A DNA stretch of 64,000 nt from Adenophora triphylla var. japonica (GCA_022495995.1 JAFEMH010002549.1:248001-312000); one strand, 5' to 3'. Shown: positions 14,338-26,414, counted from the first letter of the stretch. Notes: a model not told the origin generated them from the sequence alone. Made by a program: numbers and translations.

Positions 14338-15850
14338 GTTTCCTCAGTGTTTTATCCCAATGTAGAAGATGAATGCGACATATACGAATATAATTTATCA
14401 GTTCAAAGGTGAACTTAGACAACAAAATCTTATTGAATAAAATTGATGATAAACTTTTCTCAAAAAATGGCAGTGGTGCCTTACATGAGATCCTCTTCCA
14501 CAGTCTACCCATACATTAATCACTTATACAAATCCTAATCTACAACGGTCATCCAATCGCAATGTCCACGAAAGTAAGAAAGGATTAAGATAGGAATATA
14601 CCAGCAAAACTTACTTTCCGTTCTGTTCATGTACAATTTGAGCAGCTGATTTAGTGAGAATTTCTTGTTTTTGCTTCAATACAATACCCATCCCTTCGGC
14701 CATTGATTCGCTCTTGACATCCATTTCTTGCTTTGGTTTCAACAAAATTTCAGCACTTTGCACCTCAACTTTAAGTTCCGCATCAAGGGGAGGTGATACA
14801 GCCTCACACTTTGTTACAATCAAATACCTACACAAATTTAAACAAAGTTTTATTCAAAAACTGGGGAACTTAAAGTTAAAGCTAGGTTGATAATCTATGA
14901 TTCCTTGCAAGTTTGCCTGCATCTCAGGCTTTAATTCTTCCCCCGCTGAAAAATTTAGAGAGCTAAATGGATGGTACAGATACAGCTCATTGAGTTGTGG
15001 TCTCATCTGTGCGATCGCACATTTCACCCGCGACACCACTCTGTCTTGTAATATCAATGTGTCCTGGGTTCCCCATCTCTATTAGTTTTTCAGTATCAAA
15101 TAAACCAGAGCAGCTTGGAATGCAGGATATTAGTACTGGGGAAAATTACATACTAATAATGTAAATGTTAAGCTTTATATGCAATTCTCACTTGTCATTA
15201 TTGCCAGGGATGTCATTGACGGTATAATCAAGAACACGAATTAGACCCAAATTCTGGACTTATCCAGAGAGAACTTCAGATGACAAACTTGATTGCAAAA
15301 GTGCTGATAATTTCTTCTTTCCATCACAGGCTTTAAACCTGCAATTGTATATATCAGTTCATGTGAGTCCCTATTTTATCTAACAACATAGAGTTTAGCA
15401 ATCATAAAGTGAATAAATTTGAAGGGAAACTTAAGAAGACACCTAAATCAAACATGTTAAACATGGAAAAAAGCATAGGGATAAATTTCATCTATATAAA
15501 AGGCAATCCAATGATCTCAAATACTTTGACCTAGGTAGCATTTCAAGAATATATGAAAGCTGGGAAAGAAATTGATCATGTTTAAGAATAAATTGACATA
15601 TGAAACATCATTGACGATGATTAAGCTAGTGAATTAAACGAAACCCATCAATAGTTAACAAAATCAATCAACAAAACAGCCTAAAACATGATTGGTCAAA
15701 AACCCTAGAAATATTTCACCAAATTATTAAAATCCCCAAAAATGAGATTGAATAAATTGTGATAAATCGCGGAGAAATGAAACACTCACATGTATTTTTG
15801 ACCATTTCCTATTCGCTTGAGATCGACAACTTGAACAACGATTTCCTGAC
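14338..15850 (-). pseudogene. RPA1: RPA1 (replication protein A 70 kDa subunit) N-terminal fragment
   Basis: On the minus strand from 15850 downwards are exon-like pieces of the large subunit of the single-strand-DNA-binding complex RPA. Around 15785-15835: VVQVVDLKRIGNGQKY. Around 15240-15345: FKACDGKKKLSALLQSSL, then a TAA where a codon should be, then LGLIRVLDYTVNDIPG. Around 14615-14835: YLIVTKCEAVSPPLDAE and AAQIVHEQNG, which resemble the end of the RPA1 N-terminal domain and its linker. Introns are retained. The central DNA-binding OB folds are absent. It sits exactly between two parts of a PPR gene, inside Helitron 2. The order of pieces matches the protein order. Confidence 0.78.
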
Positions 15851-16070
15851 TTGTATAAATCCTTAGTAGGCCGCACTTGTTTCCTCATCCTGCTCAAACA
15901 AAGCCAATCCATCATCAGCCAATCCATTTGCTGCATAACCATTTATTATCAAATGCCAAGTGTCCATACTCCTATCAGACATATGATCGAACACTCTCCT
16001 TGCATCTACCATACTCCCACATTTACTAAACATATCAATCACCTTGTTGACCAACTGAAGATCACCCCTA
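15851..16070 (-). pseudogene. PPR protein fragment, upstream part
   Basis: Encodes VNKVIDMFSKCGSMVDARRV, FDHMSDRSMDTWHLIINGYA and GLADDGLALFEQ, one complete PPR motif. After FEQ the frame shifts by one base, and the other frame continues MRKQVRPTKD before RPA1-like sequence begins. The protein continues in the fragment at 14043-14337. Confidence 0.85.
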
Positions 16071-16199
16071 CAAGTAAATAATTGTATAAATAGGTTAAAA
16101 TGCTACAGATAATGAGACAACGTAATAAAACTTTATTCTTACTTCTAAGTACTCAAAGAAGTAAGGAAGTTAACTAAAATGTACTCCCATAACCAGGTA

Positions 16200-16750
16200 A
16201 TCTGAGATGAACAAATCTTGTATTACCATCATAGGATTCAAGTTGAGGAAGGACATCCTGCCAACGACCAAATACTATCTTCACATTCGGCTTCTCACCA
16301 AATTTAACAAAGCATGCGATCATAAACCTCTGGATGAGCCTCAACAATTGTGTGATCGATGTGTCCATACTGTTGTATTGCAGTATCCACAAGACCCATT
16401 CCAAATCCAATGTTCAGTATGTGACCTCCTTGCGAACAAATGGCTTTAGCATGAGCCTCCATCAATGGTTTCTCCCAAGTCATCATGACCGCCTTGCAAT
16501 CAGAATCCATTAGTTTATCCTCGCTAAAGGTGACTCTATCTTCCAAGTAGTCCCCATTGGTATCACCAGATGACTTTTCTCTTCTTGCAATTGTTCCAAG
16601 AATCAACTCAGCTTGGATCCCTATTAAAGATCCATTCGAAAACGTAACACGAAGGATTAATAACCATGTCAATCTAGCTAGAAGAATGAATGAGCGGACC
16701 AAATCCAACCATGTCGTAGAGGATACGAAATGGACGACAAAATGTGGCAA
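16200..16750 (-). pseudogene. RMT2-like arginine methyltransferase fragment
   Basis: Encodes DRVTFSEDKLMDSDCKAVMM, WEKPLMEAHAKAICS, GGHILNIGFGMGLVDTAIQQ and HTIVEAHPEVYDRM, then after a one-base frame change KPNVKIVFGRWQDVLPQLES. The glycine-rich NIGFGMG loop binds S-adenosylmethionine, and the set matches the plant homologues of yeast protein arginine N-methyltransferase 2. The last exon ends YDG before a GTAATA donor. The N-terminal region and the C-terminal third are missing. Carried by Helitron 2. Confidence 0.85.
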
Positions 16751-16751
16751 T

Positions 16752-16784
16752 GGGAGTATAGTAATGCTAAGAAAAAAAAAATAC
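16752..16784 (-). repeat. Second copy of the Helitron 2 subterminal segment
   Basis: The motif AGTAATGCTAAG followed by an A run and TACTA matches 14035-14063, just inside the Helitron 3' hairpin. A second copy here, after the RMT2 fragment, suggests that Helitron 2 is a fusion of two elements or that new sequence was captured at the old 3' end. Confidence 0.7.
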
Positions 16785-17191
16785 TACCTGAAACCAAGTT
16801 TCAACTTAGGAACATGTAAGATAGAGAGGGGGGAGGGAGATGAGGGCCACATACCTTAGTGACAGTCGATCTAGGTACGTTTCATGCTCAATTGGGGATC
16901 ATAAAAATTATCTAACCAAAGCTTGTCATCAGCAACATCTAGGACTTAAGAGGCTTTCAAGATTGGATGTGTACATCTGCGATAATCTCCTAATATTAAT
17001 CAAGTCCTATTTGCCCACTCCACATACACCATACATCTTCTAAACTTCATACTTCTCTTTTCCTAGAAAACGGTAAATAAAAAATATCAAGAATAATTTC
17101 ACCATTCAACAAATACCAATAGCAAAATAATTTCCGAGATGGGTGAAGTAAAAGCATCTTCATGATATATATTCATATAGCATGAATTACA
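16785..17191. other. Helitron 2 filler, no gene
   Basis: No exon or repeat family recognised between the RMT2 fragment and the target site of element B. Confidence 0.45.
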
Positions 17192-17196
17192 CCTTG

Positions 17197-17760
17197 TGAT
17201 AGCCAAAGGCCACGAGAAATAGCCGAACGGAATTAATTAACCAAAGTTCTGAAGAAAAAGCTTCAGCTTTTCTTAATAAAATTCAATCATCCAAAAGTCC
17301 GCCTTTCATCCCAGCAAAAGATGTTTAAATACTTCATCTAAACCCTAGAACAAACTGACAAGAGAAAGACCCAATTAACCCCAATAAAAATTCGTAAACA
17401 CCAGAGAAAACGTGGAAAAGGAAATAGCAATAAGTAAGTAAGGAAAGTGTTGCAGCGTGAGGCGCCCGCCCCCCACAGAGTGATGCGCCCGCCTCCTTCA
17501 CCGATTGTCATGGCTTGGTTGAAGTCTCGCGAGGCGCTCGCCTGGTGTCAACTGATGCGGCCGCCTCAAGCACAGAGAGTTGGACCTGGTTGTTCTTCTT
17601 TGAGGCGCACGCCTGGTTCTTAATGGGGCGCCCGCCTGGCGTTGCCTCCTCCATCTTGCTGTCGTTGCTTGCTGTTGTGATTGCTGCCTTGCCACTGCCT
17701 TCTTGTGTTGCCTTGAACAGACTTCCTTGGGCTGTTGGGATCACTTGAGGAACTACATCA
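17197..17760 (-). repeat. 3' LTR of element B
   Basis: 564 bp. At 17457-17645 it holds a run of GC-rich motifs (GCGCCCGCC, GCGCTCGCC, GCGGCCGCC, GCGCACGCC). The 3' end of the pol frame runs into this LTR and translates the motifs. Most differences from the other LTR fall in this GC-rich stretch. Confidence 0.92.
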
Positions 17761-20700
17761 TCCTCCCCCGCTTGAGAAAAACTCGTCCACGAGTTGCCAT
17801 CATCGTCATTGTCTCCATGGTAAGCTGATAAATCCGCAACATTGAACGTGGCAGAGACGTTGTACTCACCGGGCAAGTCGATCTTGTAGGCATTGTCATT
17901 GATCCGCTCCACTACACGAAATGGACCATCAGCCCTCGGTTGTAACTTGCCAAAACGACCAGCTGGGAATCTCTCCTTTCGCAAGTGCACCCACACCAAA
18001 TCTCCAACCTGAAACACAACCCGCTTGCGATGCTTGTCCACCCGCTGCTTGTACATGTTGTTTTGACTTATAATGCGCTTGCGAACCTGCTCATGAAGCT
18101 CTTTAATCTGAGTTGCACGCGCCTCCGCATCCGAACTGTAATGACTAGTAACCGGAAGAGGAATGAGGTCCAATGGGGTGACAGGGTTACGGCCATACAC
18201 AACTTGGAAAGGGCTTTTGCCCGTAGTCTGTGTTCGAGAATTATTGTAAGCAAACTCGGCCCGCGCAAGTGTCAAGTCCCACCGACGGGATGGTCACCAA
18301 CCAAATTGCGCAATAAATTACCCAAACTACGATTAGTTACCTCGCCTTGTCCATCTGTCTGCGGGTGATACGAGCTACTGAACTGTAAGCGCGAACCCAT
18401 CTTCCTCCACAATGTGCGCCAAAAATGGCTAACGAACTTGACATCCCTGTCAGAAGTAAGTGATTTTGGAATGCCATGCAACTTCACAATCTCCTTGAAA
18501 TACAAGTCTGCCACTTGTGTTGCATCAAATGTCTTACTGCAGGGAACAAAATGGGACATTTTTGAAAATCGATCCACCACCACCATAATGGAATCCTTCT
18601 GTCGCTGCGTACGAGGCAATCCCAACACAAAATCCAAGCTAATGTCCTCCCACGGAGCAGTAGGAACCGGTAAAGGAGTATAAAGGCCTGCGTTGGACTT
18701 GCGAGTCTTGGCTACATGACACACACGACATCTTTCCACAAACCGAGCAACATCATGCCCCAACCTTGGCCAAAAAAACTGCTCGCCTACAAGAGCCAAT
18801 GTTTTATCTTTGCCAAAGTGTCCTGCAAGTCCCCCTTCATGACTCTCAGATATGATCAGGTCCCTCAAAGAACAATAAGGGACACAAAGTTTGTTCCCCT
18901 TAAACAAGTAGCCATCATGAATCAAAAATTGCAGAAAATTACCCCGAGTACACTTATCCCAAACCTCCCCAAAATATGGATCATCACGGTACAAATCACG
19001 AAAAGTGTCAAATCCGCATACCTCAACCTGTAATGTAGATAGTAAGGCATGTCGACGGCTCAAAGCATCAGCCACACGGTTCTGAACTCCCGCCTTATGT
19101 GTAATGACAAACGTAAAAATCTGGATGAACTCCACCCACTTGGCATGTCGCAGATTAAGCTTATGCTGCCCTTGGATGTATTTGAGTGCCTCATGATCAG
19201 AATACAACACAAACTCCCGTGACAATAGATAATGTTGCCAATGCTCCAAGGTGCGAACAATGGCATAGAATTCCTTATCATAGGTAGAGTACTTCTTCTT
19301 AGTCTCGTTCAGTTTCTCACTAAAGAATGCGACATGCTTCTTATTCTGACTCAACACTCCGCCAACGCCAACATTGGAGGCATCACAATGAACCTCAAAA
19401 ACTTCATCAAAATTAGGCAAAATAAGAACAGGGGCTTGCGTCACCGCCGTTTTCAAAAGTTGAAAAGCATCCTCCGCTGCCTTGTTCCACACAAACACAC
19501 TCCCTTGATGCAGTCAATCAGAGGGGCAATAATACTGCTAAAATCACGAATGAAACGGCGATAAAAGGAAGCCAAACCATGTAACCGCCTAACATCATGA
19601 ACATTCGTCGGTGTAGGCCAGCTAGTGATAGCTTCCACCTTCGAATCATCCATACGAATGCCCTCCTTGGTAACAACATACCCCAAGAAGGTCACTTGCT
19701 CCGTCAAAAAGTGACTTCTTACGATTAGCATATAATTTTCGCTCACGCGAACATCAAAAACTTGTCTCGAGTGTCCCAAGTGTTGTGCCGCAGTTTACTA
19801 TAAATCAAGATATCATCAAAGTAAACAACAACAAACGTACCAATGAAAGGTCTGAAAATCTGGTTCATGAGTCGCATGAACGTGCTAGGAGCATTAGAGA
19901 GCCCAAACGGCATCACCATCCACTCATACAAACCATCCCGAGTCTTGAAGGCCGTCTTCCACTCATCCCAGGTCGACACGAACTGTGGTACCCGCTTCGC
20001 AAATCAATCTTGGAAAACACCACCGCCCCATGTAATTGGTCAAGCAAATCATCGATCCGAGGAATGGGAAACCCGTACTTGATGGTGATTTTATTGATCG
20101 CCCGACTATCCATACACATACGTAATGTCCCTTCCGCCTTGGGCACCATCAAAGCCGGAACCGCACATGGGCTCATACTTTCCCGAATGACACCCTTGTC
20201 AAGTAACTCTCTCACCTGTCTCTCCAACTCTTCATGTTCCTTGGGTCTCAACCGATACGCAGCCTTGTTCGGAATAGAAGCACCCGGAAGAAGATCAATA
20301 CAATGCTGAATATCTCGCATGGGGGGGAGTCCAGGAGGAATCTCATCAGGAGTAACATCACCGTAATCATCAAGTAATGACTGCACCTCTGTGGGTGTGG
20401 ACATGCCCGACTCGTTCTCCTCAAGCAAGACAAGAACATAGAAGCCCTGCTCCACTGCAGTTGCTGACTCAAACTCTGCACGGCTAAGGAGTTGGTGAAC
20501 AACAGCAGTCGTCGGTTTCTCACTAGTAGTCTGCTCCTGCCTCGGGTCCGTCGGACAAAGAGTAATAGAGACATCATTCATGCGGAAGGTATACGTATTC
20601 TTGAACCCATCATGCTTAACCCGCCTGTCAAACAACCACGGCCTACCCAACAAAATATGGCATGCATCCATTGGTACCACATCACACCACACCTCATCTC

Positions 20701-20917
20701 TATAACGTTTGCCAATAGAAAACTGCACGAGGCACCGCTTATCCACCTTGAGCTCATTGCCCTTGATCAACCAAGACAACTTATATGGCTGTGGGTGTAC
20801 AACCGTAGGCAAACTCAGCTTATCCACCATTGTAGTAGACACAACATTCTCACAACTACCACCATCAATAATAACCTTGCAAACCTTACCCTTAGCAGTG
20901 CATTTTGTATTGAAGAT
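17508..20917 (-). pseudogene. pol of element B, broken by frameshifts
   Basis: Minus-strand pieces in protein order. Aspartic protease (from 20917; [17 protein letters not shown], although the motif lacks the usual D-S/T-G triad in plain form). Reverse transcriptase (about 20300-19600; [30 protein letters not shown], then after a frameshift [17 protein letters not shown] and the catalytic YFDD at about 19811-19822). RNase H (19498 to about 19060; CDASNVGVGGVLSQ, LYSDHEALKYIQG). Integrase with an HHCC finger and DDE residues (LDFVLG, TSDRD, GEVTNR; about 18850-18272), finished in another frame (18275-17508). Frameshifts lie near 19950, 19760, 19490 and 18273. Not translatable as one polyprotein. 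Confidence 0.9.
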
Positions 20918-20925
20918 ATTATGGC
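20918..20925. repeat. 8-bp target duplication of the hAT element, left copy
   Basis: ATTATGGC, repeated exactly at 24658-24665. An 8-bp duplication is the hAT-superfamily hallmark. Confidence 0.95.
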
Positions 20926-21551
20926 TAGACATGGGCAAACCGGAACCGGAACCGGGCGGAACCGGAGAACCGAACCGGAACCGGAACCGGCAGAACCGGA
21001 ACCGGCGAGCCGAGCCGGCATGAGAGCGGAGCAGGCCGGTTCCCGGTTCAATCTCGGTTCGTGATTTTGAAAACCGTGGAACCGCCGGTTTTGGAACCGG
21101 AACCGGAACCGGGGAACCGGAACCGGGGAACCGGCGGTTCGGAACCGTGGAACCGCGGTTTTTTCGTAAAATTCAAAAAATTCAAAAATTTGCCCTTTTT
21201 TTCACCTTTTCTACCAAATTTGCCCGTTTTTTTTTTGACTTTTTAGACAATTTTCAGTAATTAAAAATAAATAAAAAAATAAAACAATCCTTACCTTTCA
21301 CCTATAAATACAAATTCACCTCCACCATTTTATTTTCACAAAACTCTCTTAACTCTCTCTTAATCTTTACTCTCTCTTAATTCTCTCTTAAGTTCTTAAC
21401 TCTCAAGTCTCAAGATCAAAGCCTCAAATCACTCACCAACATTCATATTCCATAATCCATAATTCCATCCTCATTTTCCATATTTTCATCCATTTTCATA
21501 GTCATCATCACTCATCACTCATCATACACACCAAATCACCAATACACCATC

Positions 21552-23879
21552 ATGTCTTCTTTCCTTAGAAACTTAACAAAAAAAACGGGTAGCAAGAGCA
21601 AAAACAACCAACCTTCTTCATCTTCTCGACTACCACCACCACCACCACCACCACCAATTCCAAATGATATTCCCTTTTATGATGGGGGAATGGCGGGGAG
21701 AAATGAATGGGAAAATTTAGAAGATGAGGAGGAGGTTCAAGTTGGAGACCAACAATTTCCAATACCGCCTTTCATGTCACAAGAACCACAATATGTAGGA
21801 ACTCCAAGTACTGAAGAAAGTGATGCACATAACCTACCACCACTTGCACCAAGAGGAAGGGGTCGCGGTCTTCGTGGAGGCGGTCGACAAGGTCAACCGC
21901 CTTCTCCTAAAATTCGTGAACCGAAGTCCTCAATTTTTATTCGTCACTTTAGGAAGGAGCTCGGAGTGGACAAACATGGTGAGGAGGTTTGGAAAGTGAT
22001 ATGTAACTATTGTGAAAATGTTTATACTTGGAAGGATGGCAATGGATACGGCACTTATACCAAGCATGTTCGAGTTCATCATCCTACCGAATTTGGCATA
22101 GATCCAACTCAAACACAACTCCAAGGAGTTTCGACTTCTTCGATGGGGGCGCCTAGGTACGTCTTCTTCTTCCACTACATTTCATTATAGTGAACAAAAC
22201 CATAGAAGAGGTATGGCAAAATTTGTTTGTGTTAAATGTCTTTCCTTTAGTTTTGCCGATGATGAATTCTATGAAGATTTTGCTAAACTCTCTCTTAACC
22301 CCGCTGCAAAAAGAATACCACGTAGAACTCTCACACGTGATATTGCAAAAATAGTCGGGGAATATAAATATGGTTTAATACAAACATTTGCTAATTTATC
22401 TCAACAAGTTTCTATTTGTTCGGATATATGGAGTGATAACCGTTGTGAACATTTTTATATGGGAGTAACTTGTCATTGGATCGACAATTCTTGGACCATT
22501 CAAAAGAGATTGATTGCATATAGAGATTTTGATGATGAGCATACCGCACACAATATTGCACTTAAACTACAAAGTATTTTACAAGAATATAATTTAGTTA
22601 CTAAAATTTTTTCAATGTCTTTTGATAATGCTAGCTCTAATACTGCAAGTTTACCGGAATTAATTGGTATTTGTAAACCGGTATTAGGTGGAAAATTTTT
22701 TCATATTAGATGTTTTTGTCATATTTTAAATTTATGTGTGCAAGATGGTCTATCTGCTTTACAAGATTCAATTATTCCTATTAAACGAGGTATACAGTTT
22801 ATTATGAGAAAAAGTTCCAATCAAAGAAAATGGAGAGACTATTGCAAGGCAAATGATATCCGTCCCAAAAAATTTTCAATGGATGTTACAACTAGGTGGA
22901 ATTCTACCTATAAACTTTTAGCGGATTCTTTTCTTTATAAGGAACAAATTTGCTTGTTTTTGTCTTCCGTTGGTTACAAATACCCCCTATTTCCTCATCA
23001 ATGGAATGCTTGTGGAAGCATGATCAAATTGTTGAAAAATTTCAAGGATGCCACTGTCATGTTATCTGGTACGTATTATCCTACTTCTAACTTAGTTGTT
23101 GATCATAGTACTATTATTTCGGGTACATTTTGTGAATTTAAAGATGATCCCATAATTGGTCCAGCCATTGTTAGCATGAAGGAAAAATGGTTGAAATATT
23201 TTGAGACAATTCCAAGTATTTTTTTAATTGCAAAAATTTTAGATCCAAGGGTTAGAATGGATGGTTTGGAACAACTTCTTACATATTACTATCAAAATTT
23301 GTTTGATGCAAATGATCCCCGTTTTCCAAATATTGATCAAATATTGTCCGATGCGAAAAATGAATTTTTAAATATTTTTAAAGAGTACAACTCAATTTAT
23401 GGTGGTGCTAGTACAAGTGAGGCTCCTCCTCGTCAAACTAGCGAAACGGACAACTCTTTTTTGACTTCTTTTATGGAAATAGAAAGCGCTCTAGAGGAAG
23501 CGGTTCTAATGCGGAATTTGAAAAATATTTGAACACGGAATTTGAATATGATGATGAGGTTGAATTTTGCATTTTACATTGGTGGGCCAAGAGGGCGAGT
23601 TCTTATCCTATTGTTTCTAGGATAGCAAGAGAAATATTTGCTTCTCCCGCATCAACGGTTTCGGTTGAGCACGCTTTTAGCATTGGTGGAAATATTGCGG
23701 ATCCGCAACGTGCAAATTTAACGGTCGAAAATTTAGAAAATCAAAATTTGTTGAATGATTGGGTCAAAGCGGAGAAAAGAGATCAAGAGCCAAAGTTTTC
23801 CTCATCCGATGAAGATTTCTTTGATTCAACATCGGGAAGTGACGAGAACAATGACACAATCCCAATGGCCCAAATGTAA
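21552..23879 (+). pseudogene. hAT transposase (RICESLEEPER-like), two frameshifts
   Basis: N-terminal part (21552-22190): Ser/Pro-rich leader with a proline run, an Arg/Gly-rich patch, and a BED zinc finger (CNYCENVYTW, then KHVRVHHP). Central part (22213-23532): RNase-H-like transposase fold with CSDIWSDN, MGVTCHWID, SFDNASSNTA and FHIRCFCHILNLCVQDGL. C-terminal hAT dimerisation domain (23529-23879): FCILHWWAKRASSYPIVSRI and SPASTVSVEHAFSIGG. The frame changes at about 22145-22155 (G run) and about 23478-23490. On both sides the protein continues in another frame, so these are one-base lesions. Regions before and after are well kept, so loss of function looks recent. Some relatives of this family were domesticated, but inside an LTR element that is unlikely here. 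Confidence 0.92.
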
Positions 23880-24262
23880 GTTGATGTAATTTATATAGTT
23901 TAATTTGTATAATTTAATTTGTTGCTTTGTTTTATTTTATATATTAGGTTTTTTTGTTTAGATTAGATTGTTATAATTTAGATAAATATTGTAAAATACT
24001 AAGAACGAGGTTAAGGCTCCTTATGTCCTCCCTTACTTATAAAAGGGCAAGGTTGGTTGTCCCCCTCATTGTAACATTTTAACAATTATTAATAAAATTT
24101 AAGGGTACCGTCCCTTTTTCTTTTATAAAATATGTTAAAATAATTTGTTTATTATTCATCTTCATCCAAATTTGTTAGAATCTTAACAGTTTTGATGGCT
24201 TAAAAGAGAAGAAAAGGAAAAGGAAGTGACCAAAGTGCACTGACCAAACTTTGGGGTTGCTG

Positions 24263-24459
24263 GAATTTGGCATGGGCGGTCGCCCACATCTCTATTGGGC
24301 GGTCGCCCATGTGTGTGCGAAGAGTTAAACATTGCTTGAATTTGGATATGGGCGGTCGCCCACCTCTCTATTGGGCGGTCGCCCATGTGTGCAGAGAGTT
24401 AAACATTGCTTGAATTTGGATATGGGCGGTCGCCCACCTCTCATGGGCGGTCGCCCACT
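24263..24459 (+). repeat. 75-bp tandem units with GC-rich palindromes
   Basis: Three units begin GAATTTGG at 24263, 24338 and 24412. Each has one or two copies of TGGGCGGTCGCCCA separated by CATCTCTAT or CACCTCTCTAT. The 14-mer also occurs in the LTR of element A (4807-4820), an unrelated retrotransposon. Confidence 0.92.
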
Positions 24460-24665
24460 TGGACAAGCTTTTCAAAAAAAAAAAAATAAGGCCAAAAAAG
24501 GAACCGGGAAACCGTGGAACCGGAACCGGAACCGGCATCAAGGAACCGGAACCGGGAACCGGATTTAGGCGGTTCCGTCCCGGTTCCTCCCTACCCCGGA
24601 ACCGGAACCGGCGGTTCGGAACCGGAACCGGAACCGGGAACCGGATGCCCATGTCTAATTATGGC

Positions 24666-25833
24666 GAAGCCACTGATCATCATCCACAGCTGTTGTGTTC
24701 AACACACGTCTAACCACCAAGGCCGGACCCTTGTCTGCATAAACCACCTCAGTCTCGTCGTCGGACACCTCATCTGCTTCATCATAGACCGGCAACTCTT
24801 CCGCCAGTAAGGCAACAACATTCCTGTTGGGACACTCGGCTTGAAGGTGACCAATACCCTGACATTTGAAGCATCTCGCAGCCGCTCCCTAGTATTTGCT
24901 GCAGCTGTACCCGAATTGGTCAGAATCGTGTCTTCTGAGCACTTGGGGGAACCCCTTTGGTGTGCTAGAACTACCAACGCCCCTAGTGTTTGTAACATCT
25001 CTGCTCGGCCAACGATTCACCACTTTCTTTCGCTTCAACTATTTCTCAACCTTCAAGGCAAGTCGACACACATCCGCATAGGTCCAATACTGCTGCAATT
25101 GAACCACCTCCGACACGTCAACACGTAGTCCCCCAAGGAAGTGAGCAACGGTCTGTTCATCCTCTTCGGAAACATCACACCGCATCTGCAAACGATCAAA
25201 CTCGTTGATGAACTCCTCAACGGTCATATCCCCCTGTTTCAAATTATGGTAATCAAGAAAAGCCTCCTGTCTATAGTGGTCCTAAGGAATTTCCTTCGTA
25301 GCAACTTCTTCATCTTATCCCAAGAGTGAATTTTCGATTTCCCCTCTCTCGCCCGTTGCCTCTTAACATGTTCCCACCATATAGAAGCATGCTTTTTCAA
25401 TTTGATTGCCACAACCTTAACCTTATGACTATCGTCCATGGGTTTCAAATCAAACACACGTTCAACAGTATTTAGCCAATCAATGAACTCATCAGGGTGT
25501 GCCTTACCTTCAAACTCCGGGATGTCGATCTTCATGCCGATATCCTTCGAAGGATCAGCCCCAAGCCTGTGTCCACGATCATGACCACGAGCGAAGGGAT
25601 TGCGCCCGTCTGCAGCCTCCTCATCGACGAGCCGTTCAATCTGAGCCCACATCAGTGGGAGCCCTCATCTCAGCAATCTGCTGTTGGAGCCGCTGAACTT
25701 GGTTTCGCAATTCGTCATTCTCAATATCGCGTAGGTCTCTCTCACGATGGATTTCATCCGCCTGGGGGTTCGCACGACGGCCTCTACCCTGTCCACGACG
25801 ACCATCTCGAGCACCACGTCCGCGTTCGGCCAT
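24666..25833 (-). pseudogene. gag of element B, frameshifted
   Basis: Starts at ATG 25833 (MAERGRGARDGRRG), 26 bases inside the 5' LTR border. An Arg/Gly-rich head and a coiled-coil-like LRNQVQRLQQQIAEM come first. A frame change near 25650 follows. Then comes the gag domain (MKIDIPEFEGKAHPDEFIDW, KLKKHASIWWEHVKR), a second frame change near 25250, VEEFINEFDRLQMRCDV, and a CCHC-type knuckle near 24850-24870 (CFKCQGIGHLQAEC). It ends against the hAT insertion, across which the reading frame resumes in the protease. Confidence 0.85.
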
Positions 25834-25858
25834 TGATAACCAGGATACTGATACCAAA

Positions 25859-26414
25859 TGATAGCCAAAGGCCACGAGAAATAGCCGAACGGAATTAATT
25901 AACCAAAGTTCTGAAGAAAAAGCTTCAGCTTTTCTTAATAAAATTCAATCATCCAAAAGTCCGCCTTTCATCCCAGCAAAAGATGTTTAAATACTTCATC
26001 TAAACCCTAGAACAAACTGACAAGAGAAAGACCCAATTAACCCCAATAAAAATTCGTAAACACCAGAGAAAACGTGGAAAAGGAAATAGCAATAAGTAAG
26101 TAAGGAAAGTGTTGCAGCGGAGGCGCCCGCCCCACACAGTGATGCGCCCGCCCTTCACCGATTGTCGTGGCTTGGTTGAAGTCTCGCGAGGCGCTCGCCC
26201 GGTGTCAGCTGATGCGGCCGCCTCGCCACAGAGAGTTGGACCTGGTTGTTCTTCTTTGAGGCGCACGCCCGGTTCTTAATGGGGCGCCCGCTTTGGCGTT
26301 GCCTCCTCCATCTTCTTTGTCGTTGCCATTGTGATTGCTGCCTTGCCACTGCCTTCTTGTGTTGCCTTGAACAGACTTCCTTGGGCTGTTGGGATCACTT
26401 GAGGAACTACATCA
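25859..26414 (-). repeat. 5' LTR of element B
   Basis: 556 bp, matching 17197-17760. Identical over long AT-rich stretches (25859-26115) but with several small indels in the GC-rich stretch 26118-26292. Confidence 0.92.

Larger units (their letters stand above)
20926..24657 (+). mobile_element. hAT DNA transposon inside element B
   Basis: 3732 bp with inverted termini TAGACATGGGCA and TGCCCATGTCTA and an 8-bp target duplication. Both subterminal regions (about 20938-21160 and 24500-24645) are dense in GGAACCGG repeats, of the kind that bind hAT transposases. It encodes a BED-finger transposase broken by two frameshifts. It landed at the boundary of gag and protease of element B and is therefore younger than that insertion. 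Between transposase and 3' end it has three units of about 75 bp carrying TGGGCGGTCGCCCA palindromes. Confidence 0.95.
17197..26414 (-). mobile_element. LTR retrotransposon B, Ty3/Gypsy, interrupted by a hAT
   Basis: LTRs at 17197-17760 and 25859-26414. On the plus strand each starts TGATAGCCAAAGG and ends AACTACATCA. A 5-bp target duplication CCTTG lies at 17192-17196 and 26415-26419. Gag and pol read on the minus strand, so the right-hand copy is the 5' LTR. Next to it is the primer site TGGTATCAGTATCC (minus strand, near 25840-25857). A purine tract AAGCGGGGGAGGA lies next to the left LTR. Order on the minus strand is gag, protease, reverse transcriptase, RNase H, integrase, the Gypsy order. 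A 3.7 kb hAT splits the gag-protease junction. Several frameshifts make it defective. The integrase ends in a GPY/F-type module and I see no chromodomain. Confidence 0.93.

Noticed and set aside
22157..22190. A 34-nt GT-AG intron in the hAT transposase
   Set aside because: Too short for plant splicing, and the downstream frame already reads serine-rich family sequence through it, so a one-base frameshift explains the break better.
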